From Symmetrospora coprosmae (taxonomy: Eukaryota > Basidiomycota > Cystobasidiomycetes > Symmetrosporaceae), in the NCBI GenBank assembly GCA_008802785.1, contig VUYT01000011.1:310001-374000 (forward strand): a stretch of 64,000 nucleotides of DNA, given 5' to 3'. A program made the translations under genes and the position numbers. This document shows positions 22,514-34,427 of this stretch, piece by piece (the stretch's first letter is position 1; every line of letters begins with the position of its first letter). The notes beneath the pieces were generated by a model, which made no database searches, was not told the origin of the DNA, and saw nothing but the letters and a program-made list of their open reading frames with translations.

Positions 22514-25168
22514 ATGTCTCTCAAGGTGTGTATCCATCCGGCTCGAGTGCTGCTGCTGCACCCCGCTGACATCGCACACACGTACGCGCAACAGGCCGAA
22601 CTTGAGCGATGGGCGAAAGCGCTCGACTGCTACGATGCACACGACTTCACCGCCGCACTGCAGCACTTTGACATCATTGCAGACTCATCCAAGGTCCTCT
22701 TCAACATTGGACTGATCCACGCCACACTGGGCAACCATCGCATGGCCGTCGCGCACTACCAGCAGGCGCACCTCCTCGACCAGTACATGGCCGTCAGCTT
22801 CTTCCAGTGCGTCCTTCTCAAAGCTCCTCGAACGCGTCTATCCGCGCGAGGAAACTGACAGATTTGGAGCGCTGCGTACCACAGATGCGGCGTCTCGCAC
22901 TCCCTCCTCGGCGAGTTCAGCGCAGCAGAGCACGACTTTGCAAATGCGTACGTGCACATGCGCGAAAACCAGATCATCGAGTGCGTGGCGTGCCTGCTTC
23001 TTCTTTGCAAGGCCGACCCGCTCCCTGCTGATGGAGTCTGCGTGCCGTGCTTTGTCTCGCAGCTACGAGCAGCTCGGCCTCAAGTTCCGCCTGTACTCTG
23101 CCGAAATCCTCTTCAACCGCGGCCTGGCCCTCATCAACATCGGTGGGAGCTCCAGCACGAGCGCAGGGATGCAGCTCCTCGACTCTGCGCGGAGGGAGAA
23201 GCAGACGCCCGAGCATGGCGTGATTGATGAGGCGTTTGCAACTCACGGGCGGGATTTTACCGTCTTCAGCGTGCCTGTCGGCGTGGGTGCGTCGCGGCTT
23301 ACATTGATCTTGCCGCTTGCTAAGCCTCCTGTCGGGAGTTTATGCTCATCACAGCCTCATTGTATCCTCCAATCCTCCGTTTCGTCACCGCCCGCAGTGT
23401 TCCGCCCGCCAGCGATAAAGCTCAGGAACCTCAAAGCCAAGAATTACCTCGGCACGGCCAAGCTCGTCGCAGCGACCGAGCTGGCCGACGCCTTCATCGG
23501 ATTCAGCGGGACGGGCGTAGCGCCCTCGAAGCAGGCGTCGCCGTCGCAGTCGCAGTCCTCGACGTCCTCATTCAAGATCGGCACTGGCGCGGAAGCGGCG
23601 GGAGGCAGGGCGCCTGCCTTACTCACGAGCACGCGCATGCGCTCGAACAGCCTCTCCGGCGACGCACTCGCGTCCAGACCGTCCAAGCCGCCCAAGCCGC
23701 CCCCGAACGTGCCCCTCCCCGCCATTCCATCCGGCCTCGCCGGGCTCATGAATGCAAATATCAGCGTCGTTGCAAGCGACCCCAGAGACACCAGGGACAC
23801 GAGCACGATCCGCCCACTGCGCATCCAGAAATCGTCTCCAGACCTCCGGGCGGCCAGAGGGCAGGCGCAGCACCAGCAGCTGCCCAAGCTAAACACGAAC
23901 GTTGGTGTCGGTGTCGGACAGCTGTACATCCAGCGCGATGCCGCTGGCGCGAGGATCGCTGGAGCGGGCGGCGTGTACAGCACTGCGCCGCTCGCGGAGC
24001 GCACTTACGCTCCCTCGAGGAACGGCAGCCGAACTGTCGGCGGCAGCGGCAACGGCGATGGCAATGGCAATGGCACTTACATAGCCAACGCAATGATGGC
24101 GCCGCCCTCGCCGCCGGAGAGCGACTACGGCGAGCCGCTGGCGCTGCATAACCGCTCGCACTCCAGAGACAGCCCTGTGTATCCGAAATCCGGCGTCGCC
24201 AGTCAGCAGCAGCAAAAGCAGGGGTCGCGCCGCACCTCGTCAGATACGACGCTCATCTACCGCACCTCCGATGCGCGACAGCAGGCGCAGGCGCAGGCTT
24301 ATGTGCAAGCGAGCGCGCAGGGTCAGGACCAGGACCGAGGGCAAGGCCAGAGCCGCGGATACGCGCGCAGCAAAGGGCCCCGCGAGACGGAGTTCATGGA
24401 GGAACTCATTGGCGGGTACAGTGCCGTCTCGCCCCTTCCGCGAGACATGCTTCCGCCCAATACTACCGTTACAGCTTCGGCAGTGGCGCTCACCGAGCCA
24501 AAGCCGACGCCGCAGGGCCAGTCGCGGGACCGCGTCGCAAATTGGGCGAGCACGCAGGCGCCTACGCCTGTGCAATCGCAGAGGGAGCACGATCGCGAGC
24601 AGTCCCGCCTCCATGTCAACGTCAACACGAACACGAGCGGGGCCGGCCTCGTACGGCACGGGACGGGCTCGAGCGCCCAATCGTCCGCTACCGGTGTTGT
24701 TGGGGTGCCTGGCACGCGCGGCGCCAACAGGCGCAGGGCGCAGACGGACGGCCCCGCCGCGCAGTTCCTCACGAGCCGGTATGGCGACTCGGCGATTGAC
24801 GATGCGCTCTCGGCGCTCACGGTGGACATGGTCAGCTTCCGGCTCAAGCTGCATTTCGAGGACGATGTCCGTGGCATGGTGCGTTGCTACCATTCGCTTC
24901 CCTTTTGCCGTTTCCGAGGGGTATCACGCTGACACGGACTCGTGGGTGGCAGTCCCTCGACGTCGGTACGCCCTACGACATGTTCTACGCCCGCCTACAA
25001 GCTAAATTCGGCATTAGCGATATGCGCCTCCGATACAAGGACGAGGATGGGACCATGGTCACGATTGTCGACGAGACGGACTGGGACTCGGCCGTCGATG
25101 CTGCGAGGGAGCACTGCCCAAAAGGAAGGCAGGACGGCAAGCTCGAGGTTTGGGTTAGCGAGGTGTGA
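22514..25168 (+). CDS. noxR: NADPH oxidase regulator (p67phox-like)
   Basis: Six exons: 22514-22525, 22595-22806, 22885-22980, 23063-23286, 23398-24878 and 24953-25168, giving 746 residues. The first exon encodes only Met-Ser-Leu-Lys. Residues 5-150 are TPR repeats with typical NoxR text (ALQHFDIIADSSKVLFNIG, HMRENQIIDYEQLGLKFR), followed by the conserved SVPVGVVFRPP segment. A long Ser/Pro/Gln-rich insert (about 230-650) separates this from a C-terminal PB1 domain (about 659-746) with the acidic YKDEDGTMVTIVDETDWD motif. In fungi NoxR activates NoxA/NoxB with Rac and binds Cdc24/Bem1-type PB1 partners, driving reactive-oxygen signalling in hyphal growth and development. Confidence 0.92.
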
Positions 25169-25444
25169 GGAAGATCGCCTGCAGCGGGGGCTCGTGTTCT
25201 CCCATGCCTTGCCGTCCGGGCTGCGGAAGAGCCGGCTTTATCGAGCCTCCAGCATGCTTTCGCCTGTACCACTAACAACGCTCGTTCCCGAATCGCACCC
25301 TAGACTGCCCTCTTTACATGCACATACTGCGTCTCCTCTCGTAATGATCGTCTCTGTGCCGTGCGCTCCGCGTCCAATTGCCGTCCATCTTCCGCTCCGT
25401 CAGTCAAGCGCTGACCACGTACTCCAACCTCACCCTGAGACCAC

Positions 25445-26346
25445 TCAAGCAAGCAGAATGGCCGTCCCGCAAGCCACGAGCATCGCCATGCCTGCAGTCA
25501 TACAGAGCGTCTGCCTGGCCTCCCCCATGCTGGGCGAAGAGGGCACGGGCCCGGTGCCTGCAGCTGCAGCTGCAGCTGCAGCGGCCACCTGCGGCGAGGG
25601 CGTCGCGGTAGGCAAGGCGCCCTCTGCAGTGACGAAGCCGTTCGCGCCGGCTACCGATATGCTGGCGTAGTAGACGGAGCTGAGGCGGATGGCTTCGCTT
25701 GCACTTGCGCTTCCTGAGGTGGAGCCCGAGGCTAGCTCCGTCGTCGACTCCGTCAGAGCGGGAAGGAGCGAGGTCCCGCTGTACGAAGGCAGGGTGATGT
25801 TTGCCATTGTATAGTTCTGCTGCTCGCACAGCCCGACGAGGTCTGCCCGTTCGGCGCACAACGCGCATCAGCCCAGCTAGCTCTCCTCCTCGGCGCTGAA
25901 ACCGCACGTGCCCTTGCCACCCACCCTGGACCATCCTCGTCATATCGACCCCGCCGCGATACATCGAGATGCGGGTATCGCACGCTGCGCATCTGTTGTT
26001 TGCGCCTACTCTCAGCCTTGTCCAAGCATGTCGTGCTCTGTCGGCCAGCGCAGTCGGGCGAGACCCACCTGGCGAACTCCCGCACCCCCTCTGCCGTGCA
26101 CACGCACGCGTCCCGCTCGCACAAAGTCGAGGCGAAATCATCGACGAGAGCGGCGCACTCGGTGCTGCAGTTCGAGGGAGGAGCATACTTGTGTCCTGCG
26201 AGGCTGCTGAGGATGCTGGAAGTATGGACGCTGCTGCTGCTGCTGCTGCTGCTCGAGGTGGGCAGGGGAGACGCAGACACGGCGAGGGCGGGGGCCAGGG
26301 CGAGGGCGAGGGGGAGCACGGTCGCGTAGAGAAGTGTGGCGAGCAT
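25445..26346 (-). CDS. Probable GPI-anchored secreted protein with Cys-rich head
   Basis: Exon 1 (26346-26069) encodes a signal peptide (MLATLLYATVLPLALALAP), a poly-Ser run and a cysteine module (NCSTECAALVDD, LCERDACVC). A second open frame ending at 25445 encodes an N-glycosylation-rich Ser/Thr/Ala stretch and a hydrophobic tail (MTAGMAMLVACGTAILLA) typical of a GPI signal. The join is uncertain. The donor after GVREFA is good (GTGGGT, phase 2), and the best phase-matched acceptor is near 25776, giving an intron of about 290 nt and dropping a plausible LVGLCEQQNYT segment. A likely cell-wall or plasma-membrane surface protein; family not recognised. Confidence 0.55.
25558..25582. repeat. 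GCAGCT palindromic hexanucleotide run
   Basis: About four GCAGCT units, each self-complementary, encode the poly-Ala stretch of the GPI-type protein on the minus strand. Confidence 0.8.
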
Positions 26347-26922
26347 GGTGCACAAAGAGAAAGAGAAGCGGAGACTGAATCAGAGAAGCGATACGAGCAG
26401 AGAGAGGAGAAGAGAAGAGAGGAAGAAGGCTCAGCTTCACCCTTCCGACACCCGCTCCGTGTCGCGGTGCCTCATTCTCATTCCCCTGTCCGTTGCGACC
26501 GAGACAGGAAGCCAGGGGGGTCCATGCGGAGCAGCGAGCAAAGCGCGAGCTCGAGGCTTCGGGAGCTCTTCGCAGCACGAACAGGCAGACGGGGGCCTCA
26601 TGCAGCGCTCGAGATTGTAGATCGACGTCCGGAAAACACACTCATTACTGGCCCAGCTAGGACTGAAAAAGAACATCATGATAGGGTATGTAGAGGGGGG
26701 AAGAGGTAGGGTGCGCAGGCAAGGCAGGCCGATGTGATGTGGCCTGACCCGCGCCCGCCTCGATGTATACGACAGGCACTGATGAGAAGAAGCCAAGCGG
26801 AAGCAATGGAACTGAGGAAGTACTAGAGGCGCGCAGTGGCGTTAGCTGCTCCTGTCAATGGGTGCGTTCCGGTGAAGCGGTCAGTGCGAGTTCGGCACGG
26901 GTAAGCGAACGGACGTGTGAGC
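26347..26922. other. Intergenic
   Basis: Lies upstream of the GPI-type gene and downstream of ARF6, both on the minus strand. It is purine-rich (AGAGAGAGA tracts, 26350-26440), which on the minus strand is a pyrimidine-rich promoter. No gene is supported. Confidence 0.5.
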
Positions 26923-28043
26923 TCACTTCTGGATGTGCTGAGAGAGCCAGGTCAGGCCTGTACGCGAGCAGCATGACCAGAGTAGCGGCACGGCATTGTC
27001 GAGGCGGGAGGCAAATGTCAGCGCAAGGAGGGGCCGACAGTGGAGCACGAGCATGTTCACAAACCTTCGAACAGCCCGTCGCCTTCTAGCGCGTTTGAAG
27101 GGTGGCAGTACCACGTCCTGTCCTTCATCCTGAGCAGGCCAAGCTTCTCCGTCACTTCTGTCGGCGTCATGACTGTGTGAGGCGGTAAAGCGCGGAGTCA
27201 GCCAATGCGTCCTGATGATCGGAGACGAGCTCGTCGAGCGCACCACCGGGTATATCCTGCTTGTTTGCAAACACGAGCAGCAGGCAGTCCTTCATCTCGC
27301 GGTCCGACAGGATGCGGTGGAGCTCCTGGCGCGCCTCGTCAATCCGGTCGCGGTCATTGCTGTCGACGACAAAGACGAGACCTTGCGTGCCCGTGTAGTA
27401 GTGCCGCCAGAGCGGGCGAATCTTGTCTTGCCCTCCGACGTCCTGCGGCGGGCACAGATCGACCGGTCAGCTTCGCGCGGCATGACGCCCCGGACCAGAC
27501 AGTATAGCGCAGCAAGGGCAGGACCCACCCAGACATTGAACTTTGTGTTCTTGTACGTCACCGTCTCGACATTGAAGCCGACGGTGGGGATGGTCGTCAC
27601 GGACTGGTTGAGCTTGAGCTTGTAGAGGATGGCTGGGAGCATGGCGAGGGGCGGCAGAGGCGGAAGCACGCAACGGCAGCAGGGAGGCGGGCAGACGAGA
27701 AGGCGAGCAGCGAGCGCGTGCAGAGCAGCAGGTTCCGCGCGGTCGATTAGATCGGGGTTCCCGTCAGCTCCGCCTGGCTCCCAGCCCAGGGTTGCGAAGG
27801 CACTCACTCGTCTTGCCCGCGGCGTCAAGGCCGAGCATCAATATCCGCATCTCCTTGTTGCCAAAGAGGCGCTGGACTGTCGAGCGCGCATTGAGAGGGG
27901 GAGACCGTGTCAGTCTGTGGATGCTCCGAAAGCGCGCCCCTATCGCCGTGGGGGCCCTTCCAGCCAGCGGCACGACGGAGCCTGGAGTGCCGCAGGCCAC
28001 AGCATGCAATGCACGCACACATCTTTGTCGCTGCTGCGCCCAT
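26923..28043 (-). CDS. ARF6: ARF6-type small GTPase
   Basis: Six exons: 28043-28019, 27876-27808, 27632-27529, 27442-27244, 27172-27065 and 26957-26923; introns 71-175 nt, total 179 residues (human ARF6 has 175). Gly2 follows the initiator Met (MGAAATK), so N-myristoylation is expected. The P-loop GLDAAGKT starts at Gly24, switch I has the [13 protein letters not shown] text, DVGGQDK starts at Asp67 with catalytic Gln71, and NKQD starts at Asn126. ARF6 proteins control endocytosis, actin and membrane recycling at the plasma membrane. Only removal of all five introns gives a continuous ARF. The exact splice after the first exon (phase 1) is the least certain, because a neighbouring GT could also serve. 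Confidence 0.92.
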
Positions 28044-28437
28044 CCTGTCGGACTGGCTGAGGTGTGTGCTGGGTGTTCGCGAAACGGCACGGGGGCGAAG
28101 GGGGTCCAGGCGCGAACGCTGGGATACGGCAAGAAGAGGCCTATAGAGTTCAAGGGAAGGTGGATGGTATGCAGCGACGTGTGATGCCTCGTCTGCAATA
28201 GATGGAGCTGGACCTGCTGCTGCTGGCGGTGCTTTCGAATTCCAATACGTGAAGAGAGGCGAAACAGGGCCGAGAACGGCGAAGGGGCGGCCTCTCCTCC
28301 AGGCCCAGAAGCGCGGACCAGGGCAAGGGATTCCCTCCTCCCTTCTTGCAACGCCAGAATGCATGCGGATGGTTTGCACAACGATAACATGACAGCAATG
28401 CATCGCGCAATGACGACAGAGCCGACTGAGTGAAAAG
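28044..28437. other. Intergenic
   Basis: Upstream of ARF6 and downstream of the monooxygenase gene; expected ARF6 promoter and 5' leader. Nothing else is supported. Confidence 0.5.
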
Positions 28438-30542
28438 CTAGTCCCGAATAGGCTCTGGCCGCAGTCCAGCGAGTTCAGCAGCAATCTGCATGGCAAGGTA
28501 CTGGCCGTAGAAGCGCATCGTCTGGAGCTCTCCGCCATGGAACCAGACATCGCCGTTGCGCGTCCATGTCCCCCTGACCTCCCCTTCGGAGTTCAGACCC
28601 CACACGGGGTCGAGTGCATGGGCATCCTTCCCGCCTCGGAGGATCCTCCACGCCGTCTGCCGCGCGTCCTTCTCGAACCCGGTAGCATAGACGATGACGT
28701 CCACATCGAGCTTGCGTGCATCGGGCTCGTGTCCGCGGGGCTGGCTGTCCTCGGGTTGGCGTCCGTCGGAGAACACGATACCCTCCGGGGTGATGCGCTC
28801 GATGGGCATGCCGCTCCGGACGCGAACCTCGCCGCGGATGATCGCATCCATACAGCCAATGTCAGGATAGTGTTTCCCGCACACGACATAGATCTGCTGA
28901 TGGAACGATCCCGTGGTGGTGGCGAGGAAACCTGCTTTCTCGATGCCGGCATAGTACTCCGGGTCCTGCGCCGCGGTGAGCTTTGCGAGCGCTCCCGCAC
29001 ACAGCGTAGACTGCAGAGCGATGGGGTCTTCGCTCGCCATGATGTCGCCCACTTCTATGGGCAAAGTCTCGTTCCAGAACGTCGCTTGCATCGTCGAGAT
29101 GTGCTTTTGCGGGTAGACTCTGGTAGCGCCGCGTTGGACGATGGTTGTCTCTGATGCGATGCGTGAGCACTCGTGGGCGATGTCGCACGCTGTGGTGCTG
29201 GAGCCGATTACGGCCACGCGCTTCCCTTTCCAGGCTGTTGGCTCCGTGTACTGCGCCGAATGGAGAGCTGTGCCGAATGTGTCCTGTGCGACCATCGTGG
29301 TTCGAGGAGTCAGCTAGAAGGAAAACGGCTAGGGAATCCCCCTGAGGCGATCGCTGACATGCCGGGTTGCGGGAGGATGGGGAATCGCGCTCGACTTACC
29401 ATGCCCGCAATATCAGGCAGAACAGGCACTCGTCCGCCAATACCAACGGCGAAGATGAGCTCCCTAGCCACAGTCGTCTCGCCATTCGCGAACCTGACCT
29501 GCCAGGCGCCGCTTTCAAGCTTGTACGCCTCGACACACTCCCTGCCTGGGTAAGCAGGGAGGTCCAGTGTGCGTACGTAGTCCTTGTAGTACTGTGCGAC
29601 GAGCTTTGCGCCAACGTACTCCGGGTAGTCCTTCGGGAAGGGCAGGTACGGCAGCCCGCTGAAGAGGCGTGTCGTGTGCAAAGTCGCAGAGTCGTAGCGC
29701 TTCGCCCAGGCGTCCCCGATGGTGGTTTCCTTGTCGACGACGACATGGTCGACGTTGAGCGCCTTGAGATACGCAGAGATGGACAGGCCGGCGTGTCTGC
29801 AGGGGAACAGGCATGTCAGCGGGTACTGTGGCGCAATCTCACGACCTGGTCAGCGTGCACGCACCCTCCGCCGATGACGAGGACGTCCGTCTGAGCAGGA
29901 AGCTTGTCCTTCGTATCATCTGGGCTATCCTTAGCGGTGTCTACCCGCCCGTTGAGTCCGAGCACCGGGCGACGCCATGGTGCTGCATCTAGCTGGTCGA
30001 GCGCAGTCGTGACCGTGAAGACCTTGATATCGCCATTAGCTAGGCGAACGAGCTTGAATGCAGCCGTGCAGTCTGCGGGAGGGTTTGTCGTGCGGAAGGT
30101 GAAGGGAGCTCGGATGACAGATGCTCCTGTCGGAAGCGTGAAGGCCGCGACGCGCTCCTTTTGCAATCGTATCGATTCCTCGGGGATAGCAGCTCGCTCA
30201 AGTACGGCAGGAAGCTCGGCAGTGATGGTCCTGCGGATGCACTGAGATTCGGTTAGGCGCTCTTGGACCCTCACAGCTCGGATCCGCTCACTCGACTCCG
30301 TGAATCGACCGAAACGTCCAGCTCAAGCTGATCAGGTCCCTCCAGAATCCATCAGGGTGGAAGAGCTCTGATAGCACATCGCGCGAGGCAGCTGGGTGCG
30401 CAAGGATGGCGATGACCTGCGGAGCGATGCTTTGCGCGACGGAGAGTGCCTCTTCCGGATGGAGGGGAGCTAGAAGGGAAGGGTCTGACCAACGGCCCGG
30501 GAGCTGGTTGACGTGGGTGATGGCGTCCAAGGAGTGAGTCAT
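28438..30542 (-). CDS. FAD/NADPH-dependent monooxygenase with N-terminal domain
   Basis: Exons are 30542-30292, 30230-29865, 29796-29400 and 29283-28438, giving 619 residues. The first 190 residues resemble the NTF2/SnoaL-like module often found ahead of fungal flavin monooxygenases, though I cannot confirm the fold. The FAD motif VLVIGGGHAGLS sits near 200-210, with the second glycine triplet spliced in phase 2. The NADPH motif VAVIGSSTTACDIA lies near 360-373, and VDVIVYATGFEK gives the ATG-type motif before the C-terminus. This order is that of class B flavoprotein monooxygenases. The substrate cannot be predicted. It is divergent from the BTB gene across 353 bp. Confidence 0.88.
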
Positions 30543-30895
30543 GGTCAAGGAGGCGCACAGCTGCCCTGTATGCTCAAGGTCTGCGATGTGGTGGTGCAGG
30601 CAGAACGGACGTGCGGGCACTCTCGCTCATGGTCGTCAGGACGCCTCCGCCTCGCTCTCCTCTCCGAATCAGCCAGAAGACATCGACGCGGCTCTGGGCC
30701 GACGAGCCGACGCGTCGTTCCTCCTCCCTCCCTCGGGCACCCTCCTGGATTCGACCAACTCGGTCGACAGCAGACCACCTCTCAAAGAACCGCTGAGAGC
30801 CAGATACAGCGCTACCCTTCTCTATCATCGTGGACGTCGATGCAGCAGCGGAGCTACCAGGGCCCGAGATCCCGCCCGAACACGACTCAAATGCC
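30543..30895. promoter_or_regulatory. Divergent promoter region, monooxygenase / BTB gene
   Basis: This 353-bp gap lies between two divergent ATGs. No TATA box is evident. Co-regulation of the pair is possible but untested. Confidence 0.4.
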
Positions 30896-31770
30896 ATGGA
30901 TCCGGAGGGCGCGTCCGCATCGGCAGCCAAGCCATCTGTCATTGACCACCCGCATCTTCAGCTCGCGGCAAGCGACATTGTCCTCCTCTCTGCCATGGAT
31001 GAGAACCAGCAGCGAACCAGATTCACCGTTCGCAGGGCGGGCTTGTGCGCCTACTCTACGGTCCTTCGCGATATGTTTGACACATCAAGCGAGAACATCC
31101 AAGATGGCGAGCTGCCTCAAGTCGTGCTCACTGACAGTCCAGGAGGGCTGGCAGATCTTCTAAGCTTCATGTTCGCCAATGAGACTACAATCAAGGCACC
31201 GGCTTGGCGAACTCGCTCTGTCAGCGAGCTCCTAGCCGTACTCTCGCTCGCCGATAAGTACGGTGTGGTAAATCTGCAGACGACGCTTGAAGCGAGCCTG
31301 AGGTAGGCTCACGCTAGAAAGCTAATGAAGCAGCTCACGTCCCGCTTCGAAGCTCAAGTCTGCCTTTGCACCCAGCTTCGGACTGGAATCAATGCTCAAC
31401 CTGATCAATTTCGATGGATGGAAGCTCAGGGATGAGCGAGACTTCAGCATCTACGAAACCATCATCGACACTCTCGCATATGCCGACAAGGTCAACAACG
31501 AGCCTTTAGCAGATCTCGCGTTGCGGGCCAGCTACATAGTGCTGGAGGAAACGGACAGACTCCTGGAGGACATTGATCTCAATAAGTGCAAAGATCTCCT
31601 GCCGCCGACAGAGCGCAAGCTGGTGAGCTATGCCTCCTTCAAAGATTCTTGTCACCGCTGCACTGACGCGATAGGCGCAACGGTAGTGGCAGCACCACTG
31701 CAGGAAGCGACAGCAGCGATACCGCGAGCTCAAGGCAGACCATAGCCGGGGTCAATCTCAGGAGGTGTGA
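30896..31770 (+). CDS. BTB/POZ-domain protein
   Basis: Exons are 30896-31302, 31376-31622 and 31687-31770, giving 245 residues. A BTB/POZ domain covers about residues 18-130: DIVLLSAMDENQQRTRFTV, YSTVLRDMFDT, then LLAVLSLADKYGVVNLQ. The helical region after it (ESMLNLINFDGWK to LLPPTERKL) is typical of basidiomycete BTB proteins, and the tail is basic (WQHHCRKRQQRYRELK). BTB domains mediate dimerisation and cullin-3 or transcription-factor contacts; no other domain is present. The first intron was set at 73 nt because its acceptor has a strong pyrimidine tract. The last acceptor has an alternative ten bases upstream that would end the protein after three residues. Confidence 0.8.
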
Positions 31771-32629
31771 AGCCATCAAGACTGATTACACCTCATTGTA
31801 CACTTACCCATTCTCCGCCGAGAGTCGCACGTCACACTGCTCACCTATTCGAAACACGACCGATTGCTCCTGTAACGAGGCACATCTTCTCGAGTTCAGC
31901 ACATCGACTCCATCATCACCTTCCCGGGCCAGAACGCATGCTGCACAATCCTTTGCGGTGTACACGCCGGTCCTCGTTCCACACCACCTCTCGGTACCAC
32001 GTCAGTATGTTCTCACCGTCGCAGCCGTCTCACTCCTTCGTTGTAGTAATGAAACGCTGTCAAGCTGTCATGCAAACTTCAATACTGCGCGTCGACCAAT
32101 ATCGATGTTTGCGATGTGTTTGTGCGCTCGGGGCAATACGGTTATTGACCGGCAAAGGCCGCGCCTCGAGCTTGCTTCGACTCCGGTGTGGCCGTGCCTC
32201 TGCCTCTCTCGCATGCGCCAACGTGCTCCAACCAAGCTTGCTTGGTCGCAGTATGCACTCGCCAATGCAAGCCATATACAGCACAAAGCGCGATTGCCAG
32301 CAAGGGCCCGTGCTGTCCGACGCCGCGCTCTCCGTGCGCCCCTGTCCGCTCCTCGCGACATGCCACGAGGTCGAGGTCTCGGAGTTTGGCAGACGGAGCT
32401 GTCGGACTGACCCACAGCTTGAGGGCGGTCGATGCGGAACACTCTAGTGGACTGACAGGAGGCTGATGCGGCGAAATCGTGGACTAAGCGCTGATCCTGC
32501 GCAAGGGTCGTTCGCAAACTTGGCTCGGCGCTCTCGCTTCACCAGATCTGGAGATGCTGTCCCGTCTGGATACGGTCACCGCAGCTTGTTCTTCCGCGTC
32601 ACGATAGGCACGGGCTTTGGGTGCACGCC
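31771..32629. other. 0.86-kb intergenic region
   Basis: No supported gene. Short open frames on both strands lack splice-consistent extensions or recognisable motifs. It should contain the promoter of the downstream seven-helix gene. Confidence 0.45.
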
Positions 32630-34392
32630 ATGTCGTCTTCTGGCTCCTTCAATCCCTTCTTCGAGGCACGCGACCAGCGTGGGTTGACTGACCTGATTGC
32701 GTCCGCGGATCGCAGCGGCGGCAACAAAGCCAAGCTGATAATTCTCGTCACAGTTGCGACAGTATCCTCGCCGCCTTCTGGATCGTACAAGACACGTGTC
32801 ATAGTCCTCTTGGCCCTCTCCTTGCTGCTCGTGCTGCTCGGTCTCGTCTACATCGTGCTGGTCCTCCGGGACCTGCGCAAACGCGGGAAAAAGCTCCGGC
32901 TCCTTCGACTCCGGAAGACACAAGCAGGTCGCCTAATCGTCCTCAATGCCTTATTCATTCATTCTGCGTGCGCTGTCGTTGGCGCCGTTATCATCGCTAT
33001 TGAGAGATGGCGCATTTACGAGTTCTACTATCTGAACGGATCTCGACACAACCTCATGATCCTCAATATGCAGGCGTGGACGCCCGAGTTCATCGGAGGA
33101 CTCGCAGTGACACACTCCAATCTCAATGCGTGTATGTCACTGCGGCAAGACGGTCGCATCAAGTCAAGTTCGAGAGCCTGGGTGTTTCTACACAATGGCA
33201 GCCTCGTCGCGGCGTTTGTCATCTTCTTCGGCATTACCATCGTGCGTGAGAGAGCTTTGCGGATGCACAATACGATGTTTTGACTGACCATTGCTGTTAT
33301 CTGCAGCCGCTTGGTGTGCAGGGCAATGACTTGGCCAACACAGCGCTTGCTCGAGTAACGGAAGCGCTCACGCTTCTAACGGAAGCAGGACAGCTCCTCG
33401 AAGACGGCGGCAACATCTGGAGCTATCCGGCGCGCACAGCTGCGCTCCAAACAGAGCTCCTCGACGCCGAAGCCGCGGCTAGACGCAAATTCCAGATCAT
33501 CATCATCTCGGCTTCCGTCTTCGCCATCGCATTTTCGCTCGCGGCTGTTGCCAGCTGGTCGTTCGTCATCAAGTTGCGCAATCGTGAGCGCACATTCAGC
33601 AGCATCAGCCCTGACGCTCGGCTGATTTCGGTTCGTACAACCAGAGTCGAGAGTGAACCGCTCGCGACGGAATCTGACGCAGGCGAGCGTCTTCATGACA
33701 CGGGACCAGCAGACAGTAGTCGAAGTCGAAGGGCCGGGTGCGGCGCCAGCTATTGCCGTACCGTTCGCGTCGGCGCCCACGCCTTCTCTTGACCCCAAAC
33801 AGCCCAAATCCCCGCGCTCCTTTGGCCGAGCTCTGCCCTTCTCGTCAGCCATCAAGAAGCCCGCACACGAGGATAAGATAGCAGAGTCAGCCGAGCACGC
33901 CGCGCTCACGCGGCTAGCGTATAGTCTCTCCTTGTCGGTGCCCTGCATCGTCCTTCTTGGCGGGACCTTGCCGATTCTGGGTCTCATCGGCGCGTACGAC
34001 ACCCGGCCTCAGATAGCAGAGCTCCGCAGTGATGCGTATGCGTGGATGGTGAGGACTGTTGCAGAACTGCCTGCCGCAGGAGAGTCTCTCGCTGATTTCC
34101 CCCACTTCATGCCCGCCAGGCCGTCCTTGCCAACCTGATCCTCGTCTCTTGGTTCATCGTCACATTTCTATTCAGCCCAGGACGCTATACTAGCTCGCCA
34201 TCACAGTCCGACCCGATCAGCAACGGCGGCAGGTCGCATGCTCTCCAGCTGCGCATGCACAAGCTCGAGCGGACGAACGATGGCGCGCACTCTCAGCCGA
34301 ACAGCATGTTGCCCGGCACGCCTGTCAGGCTTGCAGATCTAGACGACGCGGCAAGCGGGGACGATGGGACCGAGAAGGTGGACAAGTGGTAG
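32630..34392 (+). CDS. Seven-helix membrane protein, family copy 1
   Basis: Exons are 32630-32678, 32754-33241, 33307-33630, 33683-34048 and 34120-34392, giving 499 residues. The first intron (75 nt) is in frame, and was called because it falls at the same point and phase as in copies 2 and 3, right after NPFFEARDQ. Seven hydrophobic helices are visible (for example VIVLLALSLLLVLLGLVYIV, then FQIIIISASVFAIAFSLAAV). The loop after helix 1 is strongly basic (LRKRGKKLRLLRLRK), placing it in the cytosol and the N-terminus outside. The helix 5-6 loop is long and the tail is polar, ending DKW. No known receptor signature is recognised. Confidence 0.8.
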
Positions 34393-34427
34393 CGCGTTCA
34401 TAGCAGCTTGTACAGTTCTATGCTACA

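Noticed and set aside
31303-31333. A 31-nt mini-intron in the BTB gene
   Set aside because: It fits phase, but an acceptor at 31374-31375 with a strong pyrimidine tract gives a normal 73-nt intron and equally good protein.
32630-34392. Known transporter or rhodopsin identity for the seven-helix family
   Set aside because: No retinal lysine motif in helix 7, no MFS or ABC signatures, and helix count and loop charges do not fit a transporter.
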